21,412 nt of DNA from contig CAKQKN010000103.1 in NCBI GenBank assembly GCA_934249215.1, positions 1-21,412 of the forward strand, in the 5' to 3' direction. This DNA is from an uncultured Clostridia bacterium. GTDB taxonomy: Bacteria > Bacillota > Clostridia > Christensenellales > Borkfalkiaceae. The translations under genes and the position numbers were made by a program. Below the pieces are notes generated by a model. That model did no database searches, was not told where the DNA came from, and worked only from the letters and a program-made list of their open reading frames with translations. Below are positions 14,476 through 21,412 of this stretch, piece after piece; the first letter of the stretch is position 1, and each line of letters opens with the position of its first letter.

Positions 14476-16176
14476 ATGCTTAACGAATTACGACTGAAAA
14501 ACATAGCCTTGATAACCGAGGCGGAAATAACGTTTGAAGACGGGCTTAACGTTCTCTCGGGCGAAACGGGTGCAGGAAAATCGGTAATACTCGATTCGAT
14601 CAACTTCGTTCTGGGCGCAAAAGCCGACAAGTCGATGATTCGCTACGGCGAGCAGTTTTGCCTTGCCGAAGCGCGCTTCACCGATCTGTCCGACGAAGTG
14701 AAGAAAATTCTTATCGACTTCGACGTGGAAGACCCGGACGATATAGTAATCAAGCGTAAATTCGACGTAAACGGCAACGGATACATAAAGTTGAACGGCG
14801 AAAACGTGACCGCTACGATGCTGAAAAAGATCACGTCTTTTCTCGTCGACGTTCACGGGCAGAGCGACCATTTCGTATTGCTTTCCAAAACGAAACAACT
14901 CGAGTGCGTGGACCAGGGCGCGGGCGTCGACGAACTTAAACGTTCGTTAAAAAAGATATGCGAAGATCTGTCGGAAATCGACGAAAAGCTCGAAAAACTC
15001 GGCGGCGACCCCGAGGTAAGGGCGCGGAAAATCGACATGCTCGATTATCAGATCGACGAAATTTCTTCTGCCGATTTAAAAGAAGGCGAGGAAGAAAAAC
15101 TTTTGTCCGTCAGAGATCGGCTGCTCAACGCCGAGAAAATTAAACAGTCTCTTTCGGTGGTATATTCTTGTCTTTGCGACGAAAACGGCGCGACCGACAG
15201 CGTTATTTCCGCCGAACATTCTATAAAGACGATTGCAAATATAGACGAGCGCTTTTCGACGATTACAGATCGTCTTAATTCTCTTCGCGAAGAATTGTCG
15301 GACGTCGGCGAAACGGCGAAAGACATTCTCGACGAATTTGACGACGACTCCGTCGATCCCGACGAAATCGAACGCAGACTCGACGTTTATAAGAAAATAA
15401 AAAGAAAATACGGCGCTTCGCTCGAAGAAATAACGAAATTCCTGAACGATGCCGTCGCCGAGCGCGACGCGCTTTTAAAGTGCGACGACGAAATACAATT
15501 TCTTGCGACTGAATCGGAAAAGAAAAAAGACGAATACTACCGTGTCGGCGTTAAAATATCCGAAAAGCGCAAAGAATACGCGAAAACTCTGTCCGATTGC
15601 GTCACCCGCAAACTATCCGATCTCGGAATGGCTCACGCGAAATTCGTCGTCGATTTTTCGCCGCTTGCAAAAAAAGAAGAACTCACGACCTTTTCGGCAA
15701 ACGGGCTTGACCATGTCGAATTTATGTTCTCTGCGAACGCGGGCGAAGAAGTCAAACCTTTGTCGAAGATCATAAGCGGCGGCGAAATGAGCCGTTTCAT
15801 GCTCGCCTTGAAAACGCAGGCGGGCTCCCCGTGCGATACGTATATTTTCGACGAAATCGACGCGGGAATAAGCGGTTTGACCGCCGGCATCGTTGCCGAA
15901 AATTTTGCCGAACTTGCTTTGAACAAGCAAATTATCGCAATTTCGCACCTTGCTCAGATCGCTTCGATGAGCGACAGATCTTTTTTGATCGAAAAAAACG
16001 AAAAAGACGGAAAAACGTATACGAGCGTAAACCCGTTGAACGAGGAGCAAAAACTATACGAGGTCGTGCGCCTTATCGGCGGAAAAAATACCGACGTGAC
16101 CGCGCTCGATCATGCGAAAAATCTGATCGGTTCCGCAAAAAAATTCAAAACCGGCGTAAAAAAACAGGGCAGGTAA
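14476..16176 (+). CDS. recN: DNA repair protein RecN (SMC-like ATPase)
   Basis: RecN acts early in double-strand-break repair and bridges DNA ends. The 566-residue product shows Walker A GETGAGKS (29-36) and the VDVHGQSDH segment near 128-136. Coiled-coil arms rich in Glu, Lys and Leu follow (about 150-380). Next come the ABC signature SGGEMSR near 435-441 and Walker B YIFDEIDAGISG near 455-466, then the ISHLAQIA switch region. The ATG at 14476 is the only sensible start, but the best Shine-Dalgarno (GAGGA, 14456-14460) is 15 nt away. A weak terminator overlaps the stop codon. Confidence 0.96.
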   Translation: MLNELRLKNIALITEAEITFEDGLNVLSGETGAGKSVILDSINFVLGAKADKSMIRYGEQFCLAEARFTDLSDEVKKILIDFDVEDPDDIVIKRKFDVNGNGYIKLNGENVTATMLKKITSFLVDVHGQSDHFVLLSKTKQLECVDQGAGVDELKRSLKKICEDLSEIDEKLEKLGGDPEVRARKIDMLDYQIDEISSADLKEGEEEKLLSVRDRLLNAEKIKQSLSVVYSCLCDENGATDSVISAEHSIKTIANIDERFSTITDRLNSLREELSDVGETAKDILDEFDDDSVDPDEIERRLDVYKKIKRKYGASLEEITKFLNDAVAERDALLKCDDEIQFLATESEKKKDEYYRVGVKISEKRKEYAKTLSDCVTRKLSDLGMAHAKFVVDFSPLAKKEELTTFSANGLDHVEFMFSANAGEEVKPLSKIISGGEMSRFMLALKTQAGSPCDTYIFDEIDAGISGLTAGIVAENFAELALNKQIIAISHLAQIASMSDRSFLIEKNEKDGKTYTSVNPLNEEQKLYEVVRLIGGKNTDVTALDHAKNLIGSAKKFKTGVKKQGR

Positions 16177-16194
16177 ATTTTCCCTCCGTTTTTT
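16158..16194 (+). terminator. Possible terminator at the end of recN
   Basis: A-run plus CAGGG (16158-16169) can pair with CCCT, a 2-nt bulge, and GTTTTTT (16182-16194) around a 12-nt loop, ending in six T. The stem core is only four GC-rich pairs plus A-T pairs, and its left arm lies inside the recN coding region. It is plausible but weak. Confidence 0.4.
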
Positions 16195-16220
16195 GTATAA
16201 GCGGGATATCGGCCGATAAT
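16193..16220 (+). promoter_or_regulatory. Candidate promoter with palindrome upstream of the GH2 gene
   Basis: -35 TTGTAT (16193-16198), a 16-bp spacer and -10 GATAAT (16215-16220). The perfect palindrome ATCGGCCGAT (16208-16217) overlaps the -10, where a repressor operator would be expected for a sugar-inducible gene. The -35 is poor, and a 10-bp palindrome can occur by chance. Confidence 0.4.
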
Positions 16221-16275
16221 ATCCTCATCTCATTTAACCTATATAAACATAGCTTCAAGGCAAGTATGAACAAGT

Positions 16276-18033
16276 ATGCATCTGTTTTGTGATTATAAAA
16301 TAGGCGAGATACCTCATTCAGAATACCCGCGACCGCAGTTCAGACGCGACGACTACCATTGTCTTAACGGCGTGTGGCGTTTTGCCGTGCGAAAGGCGGG
16401 CGCGCCGTTATGCAACTATGACAAAACGATAGTCGTTCCTTTTTCGCCCGAAACGTTAAACTCGGGCGTGGACGGAATGAAGCGCGTTACCGCGAGCGAT
16501 CGCTTATATTACGGAAGAGATTTCGTTGCCGAAAGGTCGTGGCTCGACTGCGACACTTTGCTTCATTTCGGCGCGGTCGATTACTACTGCGACGTTTACG
16601 TAAACGGCAAGTACGCCGGGTCTCACGAAGGAGGGTACACTGCGTTTACCGTCGATATAACGAGCTTTATCGAAGAGGGCGACAATTCGCTCGACGTCGT
16701 CGTCTGGGATTCCACCGAGGAGTCGCAGGGCGGGCGCGGAAAGCAAAAGACCGAACGAGGCGGCATTTGGTACACGGCGCAAAGCGGTATCTGGCAAACC
16801 GTCTGGATAGAGAACGTTCCCAAGAAACGAATCGAAGATTTTACGATCACTACCGACGCGGAGAAAAAGGAAGCCTACGTCGACGTCGTTTGCGAGGGTG
16901 AAACCGAATATTTCGTTTACGACGGGAAAAAACTTATTTTATCGGGTAAATCGAACGGCAGAATCTCGCTCGGATACGACTTTGAGCTCTGGACGCCCGA
17001 AAAACCGAAGTTGTACGATCTCGTTCTCGTTTACGGGGACGACAAGGTTTATTCATACTTCGGCGTCAGATCGTTCGGTATCGCGACGGACGTAAACGGC
17101 ATAAAGCGTTTCACGCTTAACGGAAAACCATATTTTTTCAGCGGCTTGCTCGATAAGGGCTACTGGCCGGACGGTTTGCTTACTCCGCCTTGCGATTCGG
17201 CAGTCGTCAACGAACTCAAATGCGTAAAGCGTATGGGGTTCAATACCTTGCGCAAACACGTAAAAGTCGAAAATCTGCGCTGGTATTATCACTGCGACAG
17301 ATTGGGTATAATCGTATGGCAGGACTTTGTCAACGGCGGCGGAGAATACGTTTTTTCTCACGTGGCTCTCGCTCCGTTTCTTGGCGCAAAACATAACGAT
17401 TCCGACTACGCATATTTTTCGCGCACCGACGAAAAAGGCAGAAAACGTTTCACGTCCGAGTGGCAGGAAACCGTCAATCAGCTTAAGAATTGCACTTGCA
17501 TAAGTCTTTGGACGATTTTCAACGATGGTTGGGGTCAGTTTGACAGTGAAAAAATCGCTTACGCCGTAAAAATGACCGATCCGACGCGCATTGTCGAAAG
17601 CGTAAGCGGCTGGCACGACTACAAAAACAAATGCGACGTAAAAAGTTTGCATATATACTATACGAAACTGAAATTGCCTCGCGATCCGCGCCCGATTTCG
17701 TTAAGCGAATTCGGCGGCTATTCGTACAAGGTTGCCGGGCACGTAGCCGACGAAAAGAAATTTTTCGGATACAAAAAATTCAAATCGAACGAAAAATACG
17801 TTTCGGCGATCAAAAAATTGTATTCGGGCAAGGTTGCTCCGCTCATAAAAAAAGGCTTATGCGCTTGTATATATACGCAGCTCAGCGACGTTGAGGACGA
17901 ACTGAACGGAGTCATAACGTACGACAGAAAAAAGGTCAAAATCTCTCCGAAAGTCTTTTTTGCTTTGAACGGCGAGCTGTATGCGACCTTTAAAGAGGCT
18001 GTCCGAAAGACTGCGGTAAGAAAAAAGAAGTAA
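16276..18033 (+). CDS. Glycoside hydrolase family 2 protein with altered acid/base residue
   Basis: This retaining GH2-type protein (the beta-galactosidase/glucuronidase/mannosidase superfamily) is 585 residues. The sugar-binding jelly-roll is at about 17-180 (YPRPQF at the start, LNGVWRF, VYVNGKYAGSHEGGYTAF, SGIWQTVW). The immunoglobulin-like domain is at about 185-270 and the TIM barrel from about 275. The likely nucleophile is Glu478 in SLSEFGGYS. The acid/base site, NEGWGQ in close relatives, reads NDGWGQ here (Asp417). No signal peptide or membrane segment is seen, so it should act in the cytoplasm. The C-terminus is Lys/Arg-rich. Substrate cannot be told from sequence. The ATG at 16276 has no good Shine-Dalgarno. 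It is an outsider between recN and yloU, with no sugar transporter or regulator nearby. Confidence 0.85.
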   Translation: MHLFCDYKIGEIPHSEYPRPQFRRDDYHCLNGVWRFAVRKAGAPLCNYDKTIVVPFSPETLNSGVDGMKRVTASDRLYYGRDFVAERSWLDCDTLLHFGAVDYYCDVYVNGKYAGSHEGGYTAFTVDITSFIEEGDNSLDVVVWDSTEESQGGRGKQKTERGGIWYTAQSGIWQTVWIENVPKKRIEDFTITTDAEKKEAYVDVVCEGETEYFVYDGKKLILSGKSNGRISLGYDFELWTPEKPKLYDLVLVYGDDKVYSYFGVRSFGIATDVNGIKRFTLNGKPYFFSGLLDKGYWPDGLLTPPCDSAVVNELKCVKRMGFNTLRKHVKVENLRWYYHCDRLGIIVWQDFVNGGGEYVFSHVALAPFLGAKHNDSDYAYFSRTDEKGRKRFTSEWQETVNQLKNCTCISLWTIFNDGWGQFDSEKIAYAVKMTDPTRIVESVSGWHDYKNKCDVKSLHIYYTKLKLPRDPRPISLSEFGGYSYKVAGHVADEKKFFGYKKFKSNEKYVSAIKKLYSGKVAPLIKKGLCACIYTQLSDVEDELNGVITYDRKKVKISPKVFFALNGELYATFKEAVRKTAVRKKK

Positions 18034-18101
18034 GTTGTTGGGCGATATTGCTGTGAAATGCCTAATAACTGCAAAATCAAAGTCGAAAAAACGGTGCTAA
18101 A

Positions 18102-18122
18102 AGCCGAAAGGGCTGAATTTTT
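18102..18122 (+). terminator. Possible weak terminator after the GH2 gene
   Basis: AGCC (18102-18105) and GGCT (18111-18114) form a 4-bp stem with a 5-nt loop. Three bases follow, then five T (18118-18122). It is short for an intrinsic terminator, but it is the only candidate between the hydrolase and the yloU promoter. Confidence 0.3.
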
Positions 18123-18123
18123 C

Positions 18124-18152
18124 TTGCAAAAATGCAAGTATTGTTGTAAAAT
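18124..18152 (+). promoter_or_regulatory. Sigma-A promoter for yloU-fakA
   Basis: -35 TTGCAA (18124-18129), a 17-bp spacer and -10 TAAAAT (18147-18152). The -35 is embedded in an inverted repeat, CTTGCA-AAAA-TGCAAG (18123-18138), which could be an operator. The expected start is near 18159, and the Shine-Dalgarno AAAGGAG is at 18167-18173. Confidence 0.7.
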
Positions 18153-18184
18153 AAAATCACTGTGTTAAAGGAGTATTAAGTGAT

Positions 18185-18532
18185 ATGTCGGTAAAAACCA
18201 GCAACATATACGGCAATATATCAATTTCAAACGAAGCCATTGCACGCGTTGCCGAACATGCCGCTCTCGATTGCTACGGTATAGTCGAGATGGTAAATAA
18301 ACGGTTTTCCGACACCATAACGGGGTTACTGAAAAAGAACGGCCCGAAAGGCGTGAACGTAACCACCGAAGGGGACAGAATTTATATCGATCTTTACGTG
18401 ATCATAAAATTCGGCGTCTCCATTTCCGCAGTCGCAGACAGTCTTAAGCAATCCGTCAATTATAACGTAGAGAAGTTCACGGGTATGCTTGTCGAACGCG
18501 TAAACGTCAATATTGTCGGCGTGAAACTGTGA
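18185..18532 (+). CDS. yloU: Asp23/Gls24 family protein, YloU-like
   Basis: This is the second Asp23-family (DUF322) protein in the window, 115 residues. It starts with YGNISISNEAIARVAEHAALDCYGIVEM. The core RIYIDLYVIIKFGVSISAVADSLKQSV (about 65-91) and final VNVNIVGVKL strand are typical. It is followed 33 nt later by fakA/yloV, the same pairing as in Bacillus. Its role is not well defined; Asp23 itself is a membrane-associated cell-envelope stress protein. There are no membrane segments. AAAGGAG lies 11 nt before the ATG at 18185. The strong upstream promoter suggests this gene heads its own unit. Confidence 0.9.
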   Translation: MSVKTSNIYGNISISNEAIARVAEHAALDCYGIVEMVNKRFSDTITGLLKKNGPKGVNVTTEGDRIYIDLYVIIKFGVSISAVADSLKQSVNYNVEKFTGMLVERVNVNIVGVKL

Positions 18533-18565
18533 CGACTGTAATTATACGGGAGTTTCTTTATTTTT

Positions 18566-20200
18566 ATGATAAAATCCATTAAAGGCGCTACGTTTACGAG
18601 GATGATCGTTTCGGCGTCAAGACTTCTTGATGCAAATCGTACGAAAATCGACGCGCTTAATGTTTTTCCCGTTCCGGACGGCGATACCGGAACGAATATG
18701 TCTTTGACGATGCAATCCGCCGTAAAGGAATTAAAGAGCGGCAACAGCAACAGCCTGAGCAGTATAAGCGACGCCGTCGCTCGCGGCGCACTCCGCGGAG
18801 CCCGCGGTAATTCCGGCGTTATTCTGTCACAGATTCTCAAGGGGATCTGCACCGTAATAAAGACAAAGGAAGAAGTCGACACCCGCTTGTTCGCAAAGGC
18901 GATGAAGAACGCCACCACCGTGGCATACGCCGCCGTCAGCAAGCCGAAAGAGGGTACGATGCTCACGGTTTCCCGTCTTATGTCGGATGCCGCGCAGAGC
19001 GCTACGAAACATCGCGATTTCGAATTATTCTTCAACGAAATAATCGCAAAAGGCGAGGAAGCCTTGGCAATGACGCCCGAGCTTCTGCCCGTCCTCAAAA
19101 AAGCCGGAGTCGTCGATTCGGGCGGTATGGGACTTATCACCGTATACAAAGGCATGCTGAAAGGGCTTTTGGGTGAATCGATCGAGTCGGACGAGGAAGA
19201 AGAAACGACTTCGACCGCCGCCGTCGACGTAAGTTCGAGCAACGTCGACATAATAAATCTCGGCGAAATCGAATTCGGCTACTGCACGGAGTTCTTTATC
19301 ATAAATCTGAAAAGAAGAACGACGCTTGCGGACATCGACAAACTTCGCGAATATCTGATGACGATCGGCGACTGCGTTCTTGTAATAGGCGATCTCGAAT
19401 TCGTAAAAGTTCACGTCCACACGAACAATCCCGGGCAAGCATTGTCGAAAGCGCTCACTCTTGGCGAAATCGACAAGGTCAAAATCGAAAACATGCTCGA
19501 ACAGCATCGTCAGCTCGTCAAAAAATACGAAGCGGAAAAGAAAGACATGGCAATGCTCGCCATATCGCAAGGCGACGGTCTTGCCGAAATCTTCCGGGAA
19601 CTTATGGTTGACCGCGTAATCGAGGGCGGGCAGACCATGAACCCGAGCGCGAGCGATATTGCCGACGCGATCGCGAAAATAAACGCCGATAATATCTTCA
19701 TATTCCCGAACAACAGCAACATAATACTTGCCGCCGAGCAGGCGAAATCTCTCGTCGAGGGCAAGAAAATTTTCGTCGTACCGACCAAAAACATTCCGCA
19801 AGGTTTTGCCGCGGCTCTCGCGTTCAATCCCGAAGAAAGCGCCGAAAACAATTTGCTTAACATGTATCACGAGATCGAAAACGTGGTCACGGGGCAGGTT
19901 ACTTATGCTGTCAGAACAACGAAAATCGACGGGTTCAGTCTTAAAAAGGGCGATATAATCGGTCTTAATAGCAAAAGAGTGCTCACAAAGTCGACAAACG
20001 TCGAGGAAACCACGTTGAAACTCGTCGACAAAATGAAAGACGAAGCGCACGCGCTTATCAATTTATATTACGGAAAAGACGTCAGACAGGAAGAAGCCGA
20101 AGCATTGCAATCGAAGCTCAGCGAGAAATATCCGGAATGCGACGTTGAAATATATTACGGCGGTCAGGATATTTACTATTATATCGTATCGCTTGAATGA
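18566..20200 (+). CDS. fakA: Fatty-acid kinase catalytic subunit FakA (YloV, DhaL-type)
   Basis: FakA phosphorylates fatty acids held by a FakB (DegV-family) partner, giving acyl-phosphate for phospholipid synthesis. The 544-residue product has an N-terminal DhaL-like kinase domain (about 1-205) with the metal/ATP motif NVFPVPDGDTGTNM (32-45), GARGNSGVILSQILKG near 77-92 and DSGGMGLITVYKGML near 187-201. The middle region (about 225-320) starts at EFGYCTEFFI, and the C-terminal DegV-like domain runs to residue 544. A short acidic, Ser/Thr-rich linker (ESDEEEETTSTAAVDVSSS) joins the first two. GGGAG lies 13 nt before the ATG, a loose spacing. It is probably cotranscribed with yloU and ended by the terminator at 20208. 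Confidence 0.9.
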   Translation: MIKSIKGATFTRMIVSASRLLDANRTKIDALNVFPVPDGDTGTNMSLTMQSAVKELKSGNSNSLSSISDAVARGALRGARGNSGVILSQILKGICTVIKTKEEVDTRLFAKAMKNATTVAYAAVSKPKEGTMLTVSRLMSDAAQSATKHRDFELFFNEIIAKGEEALAMTPELLPVLKKAGVVDSGGMGLITVYKGMLKGLLGESIESDEEEETTSTAAVDVSSSNVDIINLGEIEFGYCTEFFIINLKRRTTLADIDKLREYLMTIGDCVLVIGDLEFVKVHVHTNNPGQALSKALTLGEIDKVKIENMLEQHRQLVKKYEAEKKDMAMLAISQGDGLAEIFRELMVDRVIEGGQTMNPSASDIADAIAKINADNIFIFPNNSNIILAAEQAKSLVEGKKIFVVPTKNIPQGFAAALAFNPEESAENNLLNMYHEIENVVTGQVTYAVRTTKIDGFSLKKGDIIGLNSKRVLTKSTNVEETTLKLVDKMKDEAHALINLYYGKDVRQEEAEALQSKLSEKYPECDVEIYYGGQDIYYYIVSLE

Positions 20201-20207
20201 GTTAATC

Positions 20208-20235
20208 GCGCCGCTTTTGCGGCGCTTTTCTTTTT
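20208..20235 (+). terminator. Strong intrinsic terminator after fakA
   Basis: GCGCCGC (20208-20214), TTTT loop, GCGGCGC (20219-20225), then TTTTCTTTTT. The perfect GC-rich stem and long T-run make this the clearest terminator in the window. It ends 13 nt before the recG start codon. Confidence 0.92.
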
Positions 20236-20248
20236 AAATTATTTCATT

Positions 20249-21412
20249 ATGGAACTGATAAAAATCAAAGGCATATCCGACAAACGTATTTCGGAACTGA
20301 ACAAAATAAATATTTTCACTGCCGAAGACCTCGTCCGTCATTTTCCGCGGAACTATCTCGATCTGACTCACGTGATTCCGCTGAAATATGCGGCGGCTTG
20401 CGAATACGCCTTCACGAAAGCGCGACTTGTTTCGCTTCCGAAAGTAGTCACTTCGGCAAGGCGGCTCAAATGCGTAAAAGCCGTCTGCGAGCAAGACGAC
20501 GAAATATTCGAAGCCATCTGGTTCAATCAGCCGTACGTCGTGTCGAAACTTGTGCCCGGCAACGACTATTTCTTTTACGGCAGAGTTCAGAAAAAATTCG
20601 GAAAAGTATCGATGGCGAACCCTACGTTTGAACCGGTTGACAAAAACGACAGACTGAAAGGCATTCTTCCCGTATATACGGTTACGCCGGGAATGTATCA
20701 GCGATCGATGCAGTCGGCGATTCTCGACGCGCTTAAAAAAGTCGAACTCCGCTCGCTGATTCCCGCGACGTTTATAAAAAAATACGAACTCGGCTCGCTC
20801 GAGCGTGCATATTCGGAAGTTCATTCGCCGTCATCGTTCGAAAGCAAAGATCGCGCTTCGGACAGAATTGCGACGGAAGAATATTTTCTGCTCGTTTCTG
20901 CTTTTAAAATGATAAAAGGCGACAAACAAAGCGTTCGGACGCATTCATACGGCGTTTCGTCCGATGACGTCAAGTCTTTTACCGGACGATTCGGTTTCGA
21001 GTTTACCGACGGTCAAAAGAAAGCGGTAAACGAGATTTTCTCCGATATGAAATCGCCGCACGTTATGAACAGACTTTTGCAGGGCGACGTCGGTTGCGGA
21101 AAGACAGCCGTTGCGCTGTGCGCGGCATATCTTGCGCTTAAATCGGGATATCAGGTCGCATTTCTGGCTCCTACGGAAGTACTTGCCGAACAAAATTACA
21201 AACTTGTTCAACGCTATCTTTCTGAATTCGGTTCGGCGTTTTTGTCGGGCTCGCTTTCCGTAAAAGAGAAAAACGCGGTAAAAAAAATGATATCGTGCGG
21301 GGATGCCGATATTGTCGTCGGAACCCACGCGATCATTCAGAAAAACGTCGAGTTTGCTCGGTTAGCCCTTTGTATTTGCGACGAACAGCACCGTTTCGGC
21401 GTGGCTCAACGT
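20249..21412 (+). CDS. recG: ATP-dependent DNA helicase RecG, N-terminal part
   Basis: RecG reverses stalled replication forks and branch-migrates Holliday junctions. The frame runs from the ATG at 20249 past the window edge: 388 residues of a protein usually about 680. A helix-hairpin-type start (LIKIKGISDKRISELNKINIFTAEDL) is followed by RHFPRNYLDL and the OB-fold wedge domain. The helicase core begins near 250 with the Q-like DGQKKAV region. Walker A LLQGDVGCGKT is near 286-296, then APTEVLAEQ, VGTHAIIQ and the DEQH box in CDEQHRFGVAQR at the edge. There is no Shine-Dalgarno, and only 13 nt separate it from the strong terminator, so its expression route is unclear. The order yloU-yloV-recG matches Bacillus apart from absent sdaA genes. 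Confidence 0.96.
   Translation, partial: MELIKIKGISDKRISELNKINIFTAEDLVRHFPRNYLDLTHVIPLKYAAACEYAFTKARLVSLPKVVTSARRLKCVKAVCEQDDEIFEAIWFNQPYVVSKLVPGNDYFFYGRVQKKFGKVSMANPTFEPVDKNDRLKGILPVYTVTPGMYQRSMQSAILDALKKVELRSLIPATFIKKYELGSLERAYSEVHSPSSFESKDRASDRIATEEYFLLVSAFKMIKGDKQSVRTHSYGVSSDDVKSFTGRFGFEFTDGQKKAVNEIFSDMKSPHVMNRLLQGDVGCGKTAVALCAAYLALKSGYQVAFLAPTEVLAEQNYKLVQRYLSEFGSAFLSGSLSVKEKNAVKKMISCGDADIVVGTHAIIQKNVEFARLALCICDEQHRFGVAQR

Noticed and set aside
19025..20050. Minus-strand open frame of 341 codons opposite fakA
   Set aside because: It has no recognisable domain, and the sense strand encodes a full-length conserved protein.

Overview
The window looks like a chromosomal segment from a spore-forming member of the Bacillota, most likely an uncultured Clostridia. 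The evidence is a complete spoIIIAA-AH operon, two Asp23-family proteins and Bacillota-type gene neighbourhoods. Base composition is moderate and even (judged by eye). There are no IS elements, tRNAs, rRNAs, CRISPR arrays or phage genes. I cannot place it below class.

Layout. (1) 1-478, minus strand: N-terminal part of rqcH (NFACT/FbpA family), running off the left edge. It is divergent from tig, and each gene has a recognisable sigma-A promoter. (2) 630-3899, plus strand: tig, clpP and clpX, closed by a strong terminator. (3) 4023-5378: a lone dihydrolipoamide dehydrogenase between two terminators. (4) 5544-10430: spoIIIAA to spoIIIAH, led by a sigma-E-like promoter. (5) 10633-10983: a YqhY-like Asp23 protein with its own promoter and terminator. 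(6) 11060-16176: nusB, folD, tlyA, nadK, argR and recN, packed tightly and in the order usual for Bacillota, but without the xseA/xseB/ispA/dxs genes that often lie between folD and tlyA. (7) 16276-18033: a cytoplasmic family 2 glycoside hydrolase that does not belong to the usual neighbourhood. (8) 18185-20200: yloU (Asp23) and fakA/yloV, then a terminator. (9) 20249 to the right edge: recG, cut off inside its helicase core.

How the genes fit together. The left block is a protein quality-control neighbourhood: nascent-chain chaperone (trigger factor), ribosome-associated quality control (RqcH) and the ClpXP protease. The middle block builds the SpoIIIA export complex that links mother cell and forespore. 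The right block is information processing and cofactor metabolism (NusB, TlyA, RecN, RecG, ArgR, NadK, FolD), with FakA for fatty-acid phosphorylation.

I see no undescribed multi-gene system. The points most worth a second look are: the hydrolase carrying Asp where its family normally has the catalytic Glu; the sigma-E-like promoter that would make the spoIIIAA mRNA nearly leaderless; unusual gaps and a perfect 10-bp inverted repeat inside the spoIIIA operon; the missing accB/accC beside yqhY; and recG directly behind a strong terminator with no Shine-Dalgarno sequence.
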